Notes under the pieces: generated by a model
What the model was told of the DNA's origin: nothing
Seen by the model: the letters and a program-made list of their open reading frames with translations, nothing else
Databases searched by the model: none
Part shown: in pieces, positions 47,695 through 60,110 of the stretch
How positions within the stretch are numbered: the stretch's first letter is position 1
How the letters are laid out: each line of letters starts with the position of its first letter
Made by a program: the position numbers and the translations under genes
NCBI RefSeq assembly: GCF_030323265.1
Contig: NZ_CP104992.1
Coordinates: forward strand, 3,757,501 to 3,821,500
Source of the DNA: Terrirhizobium terrae
GTDB taxonomy: Bacteria; Pseudomonadota; Alphaproteobacteria; Rhizobiales; Rhizobiaceae
Reading direction: 5' to 3'
DNA: 64,000 nucleotides

Positions 47695-47836
47695 ACCAGT
47701 TGCCACTCTTCCGGTGCCAAAATGACACAATTGGGCATTTTAGGCAGGTTCGGTAAACGAAACCTTGCCACATGGCGGCGCTTTCTGGGCGATTTCGGGT
47801 CACCGAGACGACGCCGTGCAGCCCAGGTCGTCAACG

Positions 47837-47871
47837 ACGAAGGCCGGAATGCTTCCGCACCCGGCCTTCGT
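47837..47871 (-). terminator. Hairpin downstream of the Cache chemoreceptor
   Basis: ACGAAGGCCGG (47837-47847), 13-base loop, CCGGCCTTCGT (47861-47871): perfect 11-bp stem about 40 bases past the receptor stop. No T run follows on the minus strand, so it may stabilise the mRNA end rather than terminate. Confidence 0.45.
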
Positions 47872-47911
47872 TCCTATCCAGATCAATAGGTTACAGCTGG
47901 AACATCCAGTC

Positions 47912-49729
47912 TCAGGCAGCACGCGTCATGCGTTGGCCGTTACCCGCAGCGTTCAGCCTGAAGGCCTGGAGCAGATGCTGCAAGTGCAGGCTCTGCTCGG
48001 CAAGCACCTGGCTCGCCGCCGTCGTCTCCTCCACCATGGCAGCATTCTGCTGGGTCATCTGGTCCATGTGGTTGACCGAGGAATTGATCTCCTGCAGTCC
48101 GGTCGCCTGCTCCTGCGACGTGGTGGCGATCGTCTCCACATGGGCATTGACCTTTTCGACCAGCGCCGCGATCTCGACCAGCGCATCGCCGGTGGAACGC
48201 ACCAGCGCCACGCCGCCCTCGACCTCCTGCACGGAGTTGGAGATCAGCGTTTTGATCTCCTTCGCAGCACCAGCCGAGCGCTGCGCAAGTTCCCGCACTT
48301 CCGATGCGACGACCGCAAAACCCCTGCCCGCTTCACCGGCCCGCGCGGCTTCGACGCCGGCATTGAGCGCCAGCAGGTTCGTCTGGAAGGCAATCTCGTC
48401 GATCACCGAGATGATCTGGCTGATCTTGCTCGACGCACCCTCGATCCTGCCCATCGCATCGATCGCATCGCGGACGATCGCACCCGAGCGGCTGGCGCTC
48501 GCCTTCGTTTCGCTCACCATGTCGCGCGCCTCCTTCGCCCGCTGCGAGGCGGTGCGCACGGTGGTGGTGATCTCGTCGAGTGCCGCCGCCGTTTCCTCCA
48601 GCGCCGCCGCCTGCTGTTCGGTGCGCTTGGCCAGATTGCCTGTGGCACTCGAAATGTCCGAGGCACTGTCGCGCACGATCATGCCGGTCTCCGAAATCGC
48701 CACGATCGCCGCGTTCAGCGCGCCGACCGCCGCATTGAAGTCCCCGCGCAGCTTGCCATAGTCCTCGCCGATCTCGCCGAGCGAGACGGAAAGGTCGCCG
48801 CCTGCCAGATGCTCCAGCGCTGCCCCAAGCTCCTGCATCGCCCGGGACTGCCGGTCGGCAGCCGTCGAAATCGCCTGCTCGCTCGCAGACCGTTCCGCCG
48901 CGATCGCACGCTGCTGGTCCGCCTCACGCGCCTGCAGCGCCGAGCGTTCCTCGACCGAGTCACGCAAGACGAGAAGCGCACGGGCCATCTCGCCGATCTC
49001 GTTTTTCTGTTCGGTACAGGGCACCGCCACGCCGGACGCGCCACCGGCGATCGCCTGCAGCACCTGCCGTACCTTGTAGAGCGGACCGGTGACGCTCTTG
49101 ACGACGAACCACGCCCCGCCGATCAGAAGCAGCGCGCCCGCGCCAAAAATACCGGCAAACGTATAAGCGTCGCGGCGGAACATCGCATCGAGGTCGTCGA
49201 CATAGACGCCCGTGCCGACAATCCATCCCCAGGGTTCGAAACCGGCGACATGCGAGAACTTTTCGACCGGCTGGTCTGCACCCGGCTTCGGCCAGTAATA
49301 GTCCATGAAGCCCTTGCCGTTAGCCTTCACCACCTTGACGAATTCGACGAACAGGAATTTCCCGTTGGGGTCCTTGTTCTGCGTCAGGTCGGACCCATTC
49401 ATCTCCGGCTTCACCGCATGCATCACCATCGTCGGATGCATGTCGTTGATCCAGAAATAGCCGGAACCGTTGTCGTAGCGCATGGCGGAGATCACCGCCT
49501 TGGCCTGCGCCTGCGCCTCATCACGCGTCATCGCGCCCGAGGCTTCCATCGCCTGGTATTTCTTCATCACGGCCAGCGCCGTGTCGTTCATCTGCGCGAG
49601 CCCCGCCTTCCGCTCCCGCTCCGATGAAGAATAGCTTTCCAATAGACTGAAGGTCAGCGCCGCGGCGAGAATGACGAGTGACAATCCGACAAGACAATAA
49701 AGCCGCCAGGAAATGGCTAGACGTTGCAT
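47912..49729 (-). CDS. Methyl-accepting chemotaxis protein with single Cache (sCache_2) sensor
   Basis: 605 residues. First membrane helix LYCLVGLSLVILAAALTFSL; periplasmic sCache_2 domain with GSGYFWINDMHPTMVMHAVK and GFEPWGWIVGTGVYVDDLDA; second helix FAGIFGAGALLLIGGAWFVV; HAMP; signalling domain with tip [20 protein letters not shown]. sCache_2 receptors often sense short carboxylates. Ends NGQRMTRAA without a CheR-tethering pentapeptide. Intact frame, in contrast to the other receptor in this window. Confidence 0.95.
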   Translation of the reverse strand: MQRLAISWRLYCLVGLSLVILAAALTFSLLESYSSSERERKAGLAQMNDTALAVMKKYQAMEASGAMTRDEAQAQAKAVISAMRYDNGSGYFWINDMHPTMVMHAVKPEMNGSDLTQNKDPNGKFLFVEFVKVVKANGKGFMDYYWPKPGADQPVEKFSHVAGFEPWGWIVGTGVYVDDLDAMFRRDAYTFAGIFGAGALLLIGGAWFVVKSVTGPLYKVRQVLQAIAGGASGVAVPCTEQKNEIGEMARALLVLRDSVEERSALQAREADQQRAIAAERSASEQAISTAADRQSRAMQELGAALEHLAGGDLSVSLGEIGEDYGKLRGDFNAAVGALNAAIVAISETGMIVRDSASDISSATGNLAKRTEQQAAALEETAAALDEITTTVRTASQRAKEARDMVSETKASASRSGAIVRDAIDAMGRIEGASSKISQIISVIDEIAFQTNLLALNAGVEAARAGEAGRGFAVVASEVRELAQRSAGAAKEIKTLISNSVQEVEGGVALVRSTGDALVEIAALVEKVNAHVETIATTSQEQATGLQEINSSVNHMDQMTQQNAAMVEETTAASQVLAEQSLHLQHLLQAFRLNAAGNGQRMTRAA

Positions 49730-49959
49730 GTTACTCCCCCATTATTTGCAATTCGCATTAAATTCTAAACAAGGGAGATTACTGCGGTGTAAAGTTCTCG
49801 CAATACGCGCATTAGTCGAAAGTCTAATACTGCGCCATGCTTCCCGCACATGGGAGCATGACGAAAAGGCTCTGGCAAAGCCTGAAAACCTCGCTAATGT
49901 CAGTCACTTACAGAGTGTTCCGCACGAACCTCTGCAATGAGCAAGGAAAATTTCGCCCC

Positions 49960-50355
49960 ATGACCACGATGCCCGCCGCCAAACCAACCGGTGAACTGAC
50001 CCTGAGAACGCTGGCCATGCCGAGCGACGCCAACCCGGCCGGCGATATCTTCGGCGGTTGGGTCATGGCCCAGATGGACCTCGCAAGCGGCATCCGCGCC
50101 GCCGAGCGCGCCCACGGTCGTGTCGTCACCGCCGCCGTCAAGGAAATGGCCTTCCAGCTGCCCGTCAAGATCGGCGACACGCTCAACGTCTATACCGAGA
50201 TCACCCGTGTCGGCACCAGTTCCATCACGTTGAACGTAGAAGCCTGGGCGCACCGCTCGCGGCACCGGGCGCTGGAAAAAGTCACCGCCGCGACCTTCGT
50301 CATGGTCTCGCTCGACGAGAACGGCAAGCCCTCACCGGTCCCCTCCGAGGAATAG
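49960..50355 (+). CDS. Acyl-CoA thioesterase, YciA-like hotdog protein
   Basis: 131 residues from ATG 49960 with CAAGGAAAA upstream. LRTLAMPSDANPAGDIFGGW, then VMAQMDLASGIRAAERAHGR and VTAAVKEMAFQLPVKIGD, followed by SRHRALEKVTAATFVMV, matches the YciA/BACH hotdog thioesterases, with the catalytic Asp in NPAGDIFGGW. Hydrolyses short to medium acyl-CoA. A longer upstream frame has no ribosome site. Confidence 0.92.
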   Translation: MTTMPAAKPTGELTLRTLAMPSDANPAGDIFGGWVMAQMDLASGIRAAERAHGRVVTAAVKEMAFQLPVKIGDTLNVYTEITRVGTSSITLNVEAWAHRSRHRALEKVTAATFVMVSLDENGKPSPVPSEE

Positions 50356-50432
50356 TCCGGGCATGGGGATGGCGCACCAGCAGCCGCCCGCCTTTCCATG
50401 ATGTGGCATCATCCCGTATTGGAGATGCCACA

Positions 50433-50864
50433 TCATGCAAACGGTGCGGTGGCACTGCGCACGTCCTTGAAGGCCGCCTTGATCTTGCCGATCGCGGTAT
50501 CGTCCAGCGTCGTCACCTCGTAAAAACTGCTGTCCACGGCGCGAATGGTGATCCAGTCCCTGTCGGTCTCGGCCGGGAACCGACCGGTGAATTCGCCCCA
50601 GATCACCTGATCCGTCGCTTCCGCCAGCGCCGCCAGCACCGGGCCCGAAACCTGGGCATTGTCCCGCGCCAACGTTTCGAGCTCCTCGCCGCCTTCGCCG
50701 GTCGCGTCGAACCACTGACGCCCCGGCTCGGACGATTTCACCGCCGAAACCGACCACATCGCCTGCACCGATCTTGGAGCAAGCACGCGCAGGAGGTGGC
50801 GCAGATCGACGACGAGCTCGCGCATCTTCGCGTCATAGATGCCATATATCCTGATTGTTGGCAT
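50433..50864 (-). CDS. Hypothetical protein (143 aa)
   Basis: Start MPTIRIYGIYDAKMRELVVD at 50864. Contains an ELETLARDN segment, IWGEFTGRFPAETDRDWITI and SSFYEVTTLDDTAIGKIKAA. No signal peptide, no recognised domain. Downstream of the DUF1501/DUF1800 pair on the same strand with about 70 bases between. Open frame, codon usage and length support a real gene. Confidence 0.65.
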   Translation of the reverse strand: MPTIRIYGIYDAKMRELVVDLRHLLRVLAPRSVQAMWSVSAVKSSEPGRQWFDATGEGGEELETLARDNAQVSGPVLAALAEATDQVIWGEFTGRFPAETDRDWITIRAVDSSFYEVTTLDDTAIGKIKAAFKDVRSATAPFA

Positions 50865-50935
50865 GAATCGCTTCCCGACACCCGCGTCCATACTGGCCTA
50901 AAACCCGTATCGAAGCGACGCGGCCCGTCGAACTA

Positions 50936-52123
50936 TCACCCTTTGAGGTACACAGATGACGTATCGAATCCGACGCCCGGAAATACCTTGCCGGTCAGGT
51001 TGCCCGGCGTGATGTCGAACTGGCGATAGAGCATCGCCGCTGCCACTTCCCGCACGTCTCCGGTCGGCATCAGGTCGCGCTCGTCCAGCAGTTTGTCGTC
51101 GCCGAGCCCGGGCCATTGCCCGAGAACCCGTCCTCCCGCGATCGAACCACCGGCAAGGATTGCAAGCCCACCCGTCCCGTGGTCGGTGCCGTTGGTGCCG
51201 TTCTCCCGTGCGGTGCGGCCGAATTCCGTCATCGCCACTACGACGGTCTTGCTCCACACGTCGTCACCTATCGCCTGCTTCAGGGTCGTGATTGCCGTCG
51301 CGAGATCGCCCACCGCCTTGCGGAATTGCATCGGCTGGCCGACATGCGTGTCCCAGCCGTTGATCGAGAAGCTCGCGACACGGTAATCCTCCTTCAGCAT
51401 CCCGGCCGTCAGCCTGGCCATGTCGGCAATCCCGGCGCCACGCTTCTCGTCGCCATAAAGCAGGTCCGAGGCGACATCCGCCTCCTTGGCTTCGTTCAGC
51501 GCCTTGGCAAAGGCCGGATCGTTGGCATAGAGCCGATCGAGGAACGCGATCTCGTCTTCCGCCAAAGCGAAATTGCTCTGGCTCGACCAGGAATCCGCCT
51601 TGTTGGGGCCGGTCAGGATCAGCTCCATCGACGTGTTGATATCGATCGCCCGCCGTGCGTCGGAGCGCGGGATCACCGCGAGCGCCCGATTCAGCCAGCC
51701 GCTCTTCTGGCTCTTGTCCATGCCGCCGGTCTCAAGGATGTCCTGTCCGTCGAAATGGCTGCGCTGGTCGCGATAGGGCGTTGATACGGCATGCACGAAG
51801 GAAAGCTGCCTTGCCTGCCAGAGCGGCATCAGCGCCGAAGCCGACGGATTGAGACCGTAGAACCCGTCCAGATCCAGCAGACCTGTATCCGGCGTCTGGG
51901 CAAGCTTCGGCCGCAAGGCCGCAAAGGCCGGGTCTCCGTAAGGCTGGACGAGATCGAGCCCATCCATGGCCCCGCGCAGGATAATGGTGACGAAACGGTT
52001 GTCGCCCGGCGTCGCGGCAAATGTCACCGGCGTCAGAACGGGAGCCGCCGCCGCGCAGCAGGCGCCGGCCAGAAAACCACGACGGGACAGCCGCAAGCTT
52101 TCGTTGCTGTGATCGAAGCCCAT
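50936..52123 (-). CDS. DUF1501 (sulfatase-like) Tat-exported protein
   Basis: 395 residues. Twin-arginine signal LRLSRRGFLAGACCAAAAPV. Body: VTIILRGAMDGLDLVQPYGD, SHFDGQDILETGG, VVVAMTEFGRTARENGTNGT then DHGTGGLAILAGG, the conserved DUF1501 metal-site blocks with His and Asp. Usually encoded with a DUF1800 protein, as here (four bases apart). Function undetermined; the fold is in the alkaline-phosphatase/sulfatase superfamily. Confidence 0.93.
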   Translation of the reverse strand: MGFDHSNESLRLSRRGFLAGACCAAAAPVLTPVTFAATPGDNRFVTIILRGAMDGLDLVQPYGDPAFAALRPKLAQTPDTGLLDLDGFYGLNPSASALMPLWQARQLSFVHAVSTPYRDQRSHFDGQDILETGGMDKSQKSGWLNRALAVIPRSDARRAIDINTSMELILTGPNKADSWSSQSNFALAEDEIAFLDRLYANDPAFAKALNEAKEADVASDLLYGDEKRGAGIADMARLTAGMLKEDYRVASFSINGWDTHVGQPMQFRKAVGDLATAITTLKQAIGDDVWSKTVVVAMTEFGRTARENGTNGTDHGTGGLAILAGGSIAGGRVLGQWPGLGDDKLLDERDLMPTGDVREVAAAMLYRQFDITPGNLTGKVFPGVGFDTSSVYLKG

Positions 52124-52127
52124 CGGT

Positions 52128-53600
52128 CTATCTCCTGTTGAACTCTGCGGATGCCATTACCATGGTCAGCCCATGGACCCGGCTTGGCGCCTGCCCGATG
52201 ACCCGCCGCGTATCGGCCGACGCCGCATCGCCGAGCGCCGCCTGCAGAAAATCGGATGGCTCCAGCTTCTGTCCGAGCAGCCGCGCCACCAGCCGCGACC
52301 ATGCGATCCGCTCGCTGAGCTGGCTCGGCGTCAGCCAGACATTTGCCACATCGGCGAAGCCTGCCGGGCTAGACGGCTGCCAGATCGGCTGCCCCATCCG
52401 CTGCAATGCACCGAGCGTCAGGCCATTGGCCTGGGATGCCCGCCGCTTGCGCAATTCCTCGGTCCGGGCACTGCTTGCCATCTGCATCGCCTTGCCGACA
52501 GCGCTCGGCTCGTCGTCGCCATCCATGTCCTGCAGCAGCGCCGTCAGGTTCTCGTCGGGCAGATCAAGCGCGCGAAAGCCGGAAACGATGAACTCGAACG
52601 GCTGCTTGATCTTCTGGCCCGGATTGTCCCAGGCTGCCGGATGCTCCAGCATCGCCCGGTAGACTTCGCTCAGATTGCCGTCGCTGCCGTTCCATCCCGC
52701 CACCATGGCATCGACCAACTCGGCCGGCGGCTCGTCGCTGACGAAATGCGCTGCGAGCTTGCGGCAGATATTCCTGGCCGTGCGTGGGTCGGCTGCCAGA
52801 TCCTTCAGCATCAGGACATGATCCTGGCCGCTTCCTTCGTCGTCGTCATAGTCGCGCCCGAGAAGCGTGATCGTCCCGCCCTGCGACCTTCGAGGGCGAT
52901 TGACGACTTCCAGCGCACGATTGTCGACCGAGAGCCCGGTCAGGATCAACGCCGCTGCCCGGACGTCGTCCTGTCCGTATCCACTGCCGGCACCGAGCGT
53001 GTGCAGTTCGAGCAGCTCGCGACCGAGATTTTCGTTGAGCCCGCGACCATTCTCACGGCCGGCGACCGAATCCGGCCCGACGCTCTGGGTCTGGTCTAGA
53101 TAGATCAGCATAGCCGGATGCAGGATCGCCGCCTTCAGAAGATCGGAAAAGGAACCGGCGAGATTGGGCCGGATCGCCTGCGCCTCGTAAAGCGGCACGA
53201 TCATCCGCATGGGTAGCGATTTCAGCGCGCTGGTGGAAAAATGATCCATCCAGAAGCTCGCCAGCCGTTCGTAAAATCCGTAGCGGGAATGCACCGCCTG
53301 CGACAGCCGCGCCATCGCATCGACGCGGTAAGCGCGCTGCGCCTCCTTCTGGGTCTCCTTGCGGATGCTCTCGTTCGGCTTGCCGTCCTTGGCCGCCTTG
53401 GCTTCGGCCAGTCTCAGCGAGATCATCCGCCGCGCCGCCTCCTGCCGCCCACCTATTCCCTCGCGCGGGAAGCGCGGCTTGCGATCGACGCCCTTCTGAA
53501 CCTGTTCCAGCAGCCCATCGGCATCGTCCGGTGCATCCTGCCCGGCGCGAAGCCCGTATCCATAGCGGATTGCTGCCAGAGTTGGCCGTGCAAGAGCCAT
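52128..53600 (-). CDS. DUF1800 family protein
   Basis: 490 residues from MALARPTLAAIRYGYGLRAG at 53600, with AAAGGAAG upstream. ERLASFWMDHFSTSALKS, then LIYLDQTQS and GRGLNENLGRELLELHTLGA are the DUF1800 core, followed by DVRAAALILTGLSVD and KLAAHFVSDEPPAELVDAMV. Companion of the downstream DUF1501 gene in a conserved two-gene operon. Unlike many family members it lacks an evident signal peptide. Confidence 0.92.
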   Translation of the reverse strand: MALARPTLAAIRYGYGLRAGQDAPDDADGLLEQVQKGVDRKPRFPREGIGGRQEAARRMISLRLAEAKAAKDGKPNESIRKETQKEAQRAYRVDAMARLSQAVHSRYGFYERLASFWMDHFSTSALKSLPMRMIVPLYEAQAIRPNLAGSFSDLLKAAILHPAMLIYLDQTQSVGPDSVAGRENGRGLNENLGRELLELHTLGAGSGYGQDDVRAAALILTGLSVDNRALEVVNRPRRSQGGTITLLGRDYDDDEGSGQDHVLMLKDLAADPRTARNICRKLAAHFVSDEPPAELVDAMVAGWNGSDGNLSEVYRAMLEHPAAWDNPGQKIKQPFEFIVSGFRALDLPDENLTALLQDMDGDDEPSAVGKAMQMASSARTEELRKRRASQANGLTLGALQRMGQPIWQPSSPAGFADVANVWLTPSQLSERIAWSRLVARLLGQKLEPSDFLQAALGDAASADTRRVIGQAPSRVHGLTMVMASAEFNRR

Positions 53601-53901
53601 GCGCTGCTTCCTTTCGATCGTCGAGTCACTGCCGACAAGTGCGGTGGAAACCGAGGCAAAGTATGGCATGCGGGAAAGATGGATGATTTGTAACCCGCAA
53701 GCCTGCCGACTCGTTCCCACCCGGATGCGCTTGATCGCCGTTCAAAATATGAATGACAATCGGCAACAGGCTGGAGAAAGCCACATTCACGCATTATTGA
53801 GGATAAACACGAATCGCCGCGCCCCAACTACGCGATCGAAAAGACTTTATTATTAGCAATGCCTCATACTATAGAGGTCGATACTGTAACCGGGCGACGC
53901 G
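53601..53901. promoter_or_regulatory. Divergent promoter region, no gene
   Basis: About 300 bases between the DUF1800 gene and the GGDEF-EAL gene. AT-rich around 53830-53880, with TTTATTATTAG and CATACTATAGAGG resembling -10 elements for the plus-strand gene. No operator identified. Confidence 0.4.
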
Positions 53902-55892
53902 ATGACTACGCAGACGAATATGACAGACGGCCGGATGGAGCCTCAGCTTGCACTGGCCGTTAAGCGCGCCCAGGCGGACACAATACTTGACCGCCTGACG
54001 ACCACGCTCGTGGTCAATGCCGCCGTCTCGATCTCCGCCGTATTGCTGAGCAGCATCAACCGTGGCATCACCCGCTCATCGCTGATCTGGCTTTTTCTCA
54101 CCATGATCACGATCGCAGGGCGCTTCCTCGTCGCCCGCATGCTGACCCGGCGTCAACTCCCGCATCATAATCCGGTTCTGACCCTGCGCCTGATGATCCT
54201 CGGCGCCTTCGTCAGCGGCCTTGCCTGGGCGGCCCTGCCCTTCTCCCTTCCGGAATTCGAGCCGCTCGGCGTCGATGGCGGCATCTATATCCTCATGTGC
54301 GGCATGGGCACCGGCGCCGTATTGCTCGGCACCGGCCATGCGGTCACCGCACTCGCCTTCGCGCTGCCGGTGCATCTGTCGGTCATCGCCAGTCTGTTGA
54401 TGGATACCAGCGCCGGCGGACGCCTGCTGGCATTGAACGTGCTTGCCCTCACCTTCGTGCTCTATAAGAGCGGCGTGAAGGGCGAGAGCATCGTCATCGG
54501 CAATATCACCGCACAGCTTCGCGCCACGGCTCTTGCAAACTCGCTGTCCCAGGCCAATGCGGACATCATGCTCGCCAACGAGCGGCTGGAAGTCCTCGCC
54601 AATGGCGACCCGCTGACCGGCCTTGCCAACCGCGCCGCCTTCAACGCCTCGCTCACCGAAGGCATCGACAATGCCCGCAGCCGCAAGGAACAGCTCGCTT
54701 TGCTGATCCTAGACCTCGACCGCTTCAAGACGATCAACGACACGTTCGGCCATTCCGCCGGTGACGACCTTCTCTATCAGGCGAGCGGTAGGCTGCGCGA
54801 GGCGGTCGTCGGGCGCGGCGTCATCGCCCGGCTCGGCGGCGACGAATTCGCCATCATCATCGGAGGCCCGCAGGCAGGTGACGAGGCACGCAGCCTTGCG
54901 GAAACCATCCTCGCCCGCGGCCGCGAGCCCTTCGTCATCCAGGGCCGCCCGGTCATGTCCGGCGTCTCGGTCGGCCTCGCCATCGCCCCGGAACATGCCG
55001 ATACCGCGACCGACCTTTTCGTCTCCGCCGACATGGCGCTCTACCGCGCCAAGGACGAAGGCCGCGGGCTGTGGCGCGAATTCGACCATTCGCTCAAGGA
55101 ACAAGCCGAGCGCCGCCGCCGCATCGAGGATGATTTGCCCGCCGCCCTGAAAGCCGGCGAGATCCGCCCCTGGTTCCAGCCGCAGCTGGACCTCGCGGAG
55201 AACCGCGTCGTCGGCTTCGAGGCGCTGGTCCGCTGGCGCCATGCCGAACTCGGCATGATCCCGCCGCCGGAGATCGTCACCGCCGCCCACGCCCTCAACC
55301 TCTCCGAGGCGCTGACCGAGACCATCGCCGCCAGCGCCTGTCGCCTGCTGGCCGACCTCCCCGACCTCGGCCTGCCGGACGCCACGGTCGCGGTCAATAT
55401 TTCGCCGCGCGAATTCGAGCTCTATTCGGTCGCCGACACGCTCGACCGCGTCACCCGCGCCCATGGCATCGATCCCGGCCTGTTCGAGATCGAGATCACC
55501 GAGGAGGCGATCATCGACACGCTCGTCGCCGGCGAGCAGCTGAAACATATCGAGCATTCCGGCTACAAGCTGGCGGTCGACGATTTCGGCGCCGGCCATT
55601 CCTCCTCGCCTATCTCGTCACCCTCAAGGTCGACCGCCTGAAGCTCGACCGCCGCTTCGTCGAGAATATCGAGACCAGCCGCCAGAACCAGGAAATCGTC
55701 GGCGCCCTCGCCGGCCTCGGCCGCGCCCTGTCGATGGACATCGTCGCCGAGGGCGTCGAACGCCCCGAGGAAGCCGAGACCCTGCGCAGCCTCGGCTGTC
55801 CCGCCGGCCAAGGCTATTACTTCGCCCGCCCCATGCCCGTCGAAATGATCGCCACCTGGCTGGAGACGCGGGCGCTGACACCGGCGGCGTAA
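53902..55892 (+). CDS. GGDEF-EAL bifunctional c-di-GMP protein with membrane sensor; frameshifted near 55606
   Basis: About 663 residues when repaired. Residues 30-185 contain five to six membrane helices; then a GGDEF domain with [20 protein letters not shown] and [12 protein letters not shown], followed by an EAL domain: [16 protein letters not shown] (EAL), [39 protein letters not shown]. There the frame breaks near 55606 (CC should be CCC); repair gives [20 protein letters not shown] and AEGVER, completing the EAL site. Both signatures are intact, so synthesis, breakdown or both are possible. Confidence 0.92.
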
Positions 55893-55978
55893 ACCGACCC
55901 AAACTTCCGTTTCCCTTTGTACTCATTTTCCACCGCCGCCCTCTTCACTTCCGGCCGGACTCTCTCCATATTCGGGCC

Positions 55979-58713
<2,735 letters not shown>

Positions 58714-58720
58714 GGGGTGA

Positions 58721-59128
58721 AGACAGTTCCGCCCCTCAACGTCCCTCTTCCAGAAACCGTCGATCGACGACATGGGCCCGGGCACAGACACGGCACGTCC
58801 CCTGTTCCGCCGCAACACCCTCGACGAAATGACCGTCGGCCGCACCGAAAAGCCGTCCAACGCCCCGTTGCCCGAACGCCCGCCGGAAACCTATTCGACA
58901 AAGAAACGCTTCTCGCCCCTGCTCGAAGGCCAGCCGGAACGCGGTGACCCGCAAACCTCTCCGTCGTCATCCTCGGACTCGTCCCGAGGATCTGCCGGCG
59001 GAAGCGGCGAGCGCGACGATCCCCGCCCGGTTATCCGCGGCAAGATCGGCGCCGGCTCCTACGAAGATCCCGGCGAGCAGAAGCGCAAGGGCCGCACCAA
59101 GGGCAAGACGGGCCGTCCGGGCCAGTGA
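58721..59128 (+). pseudogene. uvrB: Detached C-terminal tail of UvrB
   Basis: Beyond the repeat a different frame reads SLFQKPSIDDMGPGTDTARP, then NTLDEMTVGRTEKPS, RFSPLLEGQPERG and IGAGSYEDPGEQKRKGRTKG, ending GKTGRPGQ. This resembles, from memory, the disordered C-terminal tail of Rhizobiaceae UvrB. It is cut off from the main frame by the repeat's stop codon and a frame change, so it is untranslated unless it restarts at ATG 58772. A second palindrome (58970-58990) lies within it but keeps the frame. Confidence 0.7.
58970..58990. repeat. Short palindrome within the uvrB tail
   Basis: TCCTCGG-ACTCGT-CCCGAGGA, the same family as 22144-22163 and 62529-62549. Reads in frame as part of the Ser-rich tail, so it was tolerated as coding sequence. 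Confidence 0.6.
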
Positions 59129-59651
59129 GCGAGATCACGCCCTGATCGGCCTCGGCCTGCACGCGCTGATCGGTCGACGCCTGTCGCGCCCGCTCCTGCT
59201 GCTGGCGTCGCTCTCTGCATCTGATGGGGCATCACCAGCGGTCAAACCTTCCTCGCCCCGACTACGTCGCCGCCGACATCCAGCCCGACAGCTTCGGCAT
59301 TGCGGGGGCTAGTACCGTTCGATCCGTTCATGCTGAAGTTACTGGTGGCGCCGGGGGCCGTGTGGGCGGTGGTTTATGTGGGATGTTGGGGCGGCGGATC
59401 TAGCGGGGATTCTGGCAAGCGAAATTGTTCCCTGTTTACAGGCGACCGCCACGTGGGCGGCAGCATGCAACGCATTTATTCGATCGATCTTTTATGGTCG
59501 TGGCAAACCGTTGCGCTCTTCAGTTAGTTAGCAGTTAGGACGCTGGAGGCGAACCGCACTTGACACAGGCGAGCCACAATCTCGTCAACCGCAAAATCGT
59601 CGAGTTCGCTTCTGTCTGAAGATCCTGCCCCGCCGCATCAATTGCGTAACA
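59129..59651. other. 523 bases without a supported gene
   Basis: The first 180 bases are GC-rich and read like a decayed membrane protein fragment (ALIGLGLHALIGRRLSRPLL) without start or domain. From about 59400 the sequence becomes noticeably more AT-rich, which marks the left edge of the island with the three unknown genes. No tRNA or direct repeat of an attachment site was found by eye. Confidence 0.4.
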
Positions 59652-60110
59652 CTACACGCCTCTCGCCGGGTAGCTTTCCAAAACGCAGATCTCAAGGGCG
59701 TCGGCTAGCGCATCCGAGCTAGGCTCGCCCGCTTCGGGGATGTTGAGCATGAGGGCATGGGACGGGTCCGCTGGAAATTGGTCGGTACTTGCGAGCGGAT
59801 CGTGAACTATTTCTATCCCAGTATTGGGCAACACGGAGGATGCAGCATCAACCGCCGACTTAACGTTGACAACAGCTAGCCTTGCGGTAGCGCCGTAGTT
59901 GAGGCGACTGACCTGCCGAATTCTGGTTACTGAAGCAGGCCGATCATTGCCGAAACATTCAAGCCAATTGAATGACGGCGAGTTTTTGTCTTTAGGGGCG
60001 GATAGAAAGGCATTTCCAAATACGGTGATGGTTTCGCCGACTTGATCAATAAACCGGCCTCCCACGTACCGTACCACGTGGTCTTCACGCGGCAGCGCGT
60101 CACCCTCCAT
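59652..60110 (-). CDS. Island gene 3: hypothetical protein
   Basis: 152 residues from ATG 60110 (MEGDALPREDHVVRYVGGRF), overlapping the stop of the middle gene by 11 bases; ATG 60137 would give a longer overlap. Reads FNWLECFGNDRPASVTRIRQ, then RLAVVNVKSAVDAASS, EIVHDPLASTDQFPADPSHA and a C-terminal LADALEICVLES. No enzyme motif known to me; the pattern HVVRYV...NWLE...HDP...DPSHA recalls conserved unknowns found in similar trios in other bacteria (from memory only). Composition looks lower in GC than the flanking chromosome. Confidence 0.75.
   Translation of the reverse strand: MEGDALPREDHVVRYVGGRFIDQVGETITVFGNAFLSAPKDKNSPSFNWLECFGNDRPASVTRIRQVSRLNYGATARLAVVNVKSAVDAASSVLPNTGIEIVHDPLASTDQFPADPSHALMLNIPEAGEPSSDALADALEICVLESYPARGV

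Noticed and set aside
59300-59527. 75-residue plus-strand frame
   Set aside because: No ribosome site, odd composition, and it crosses the change from GC-rich to AT-rich DNA.
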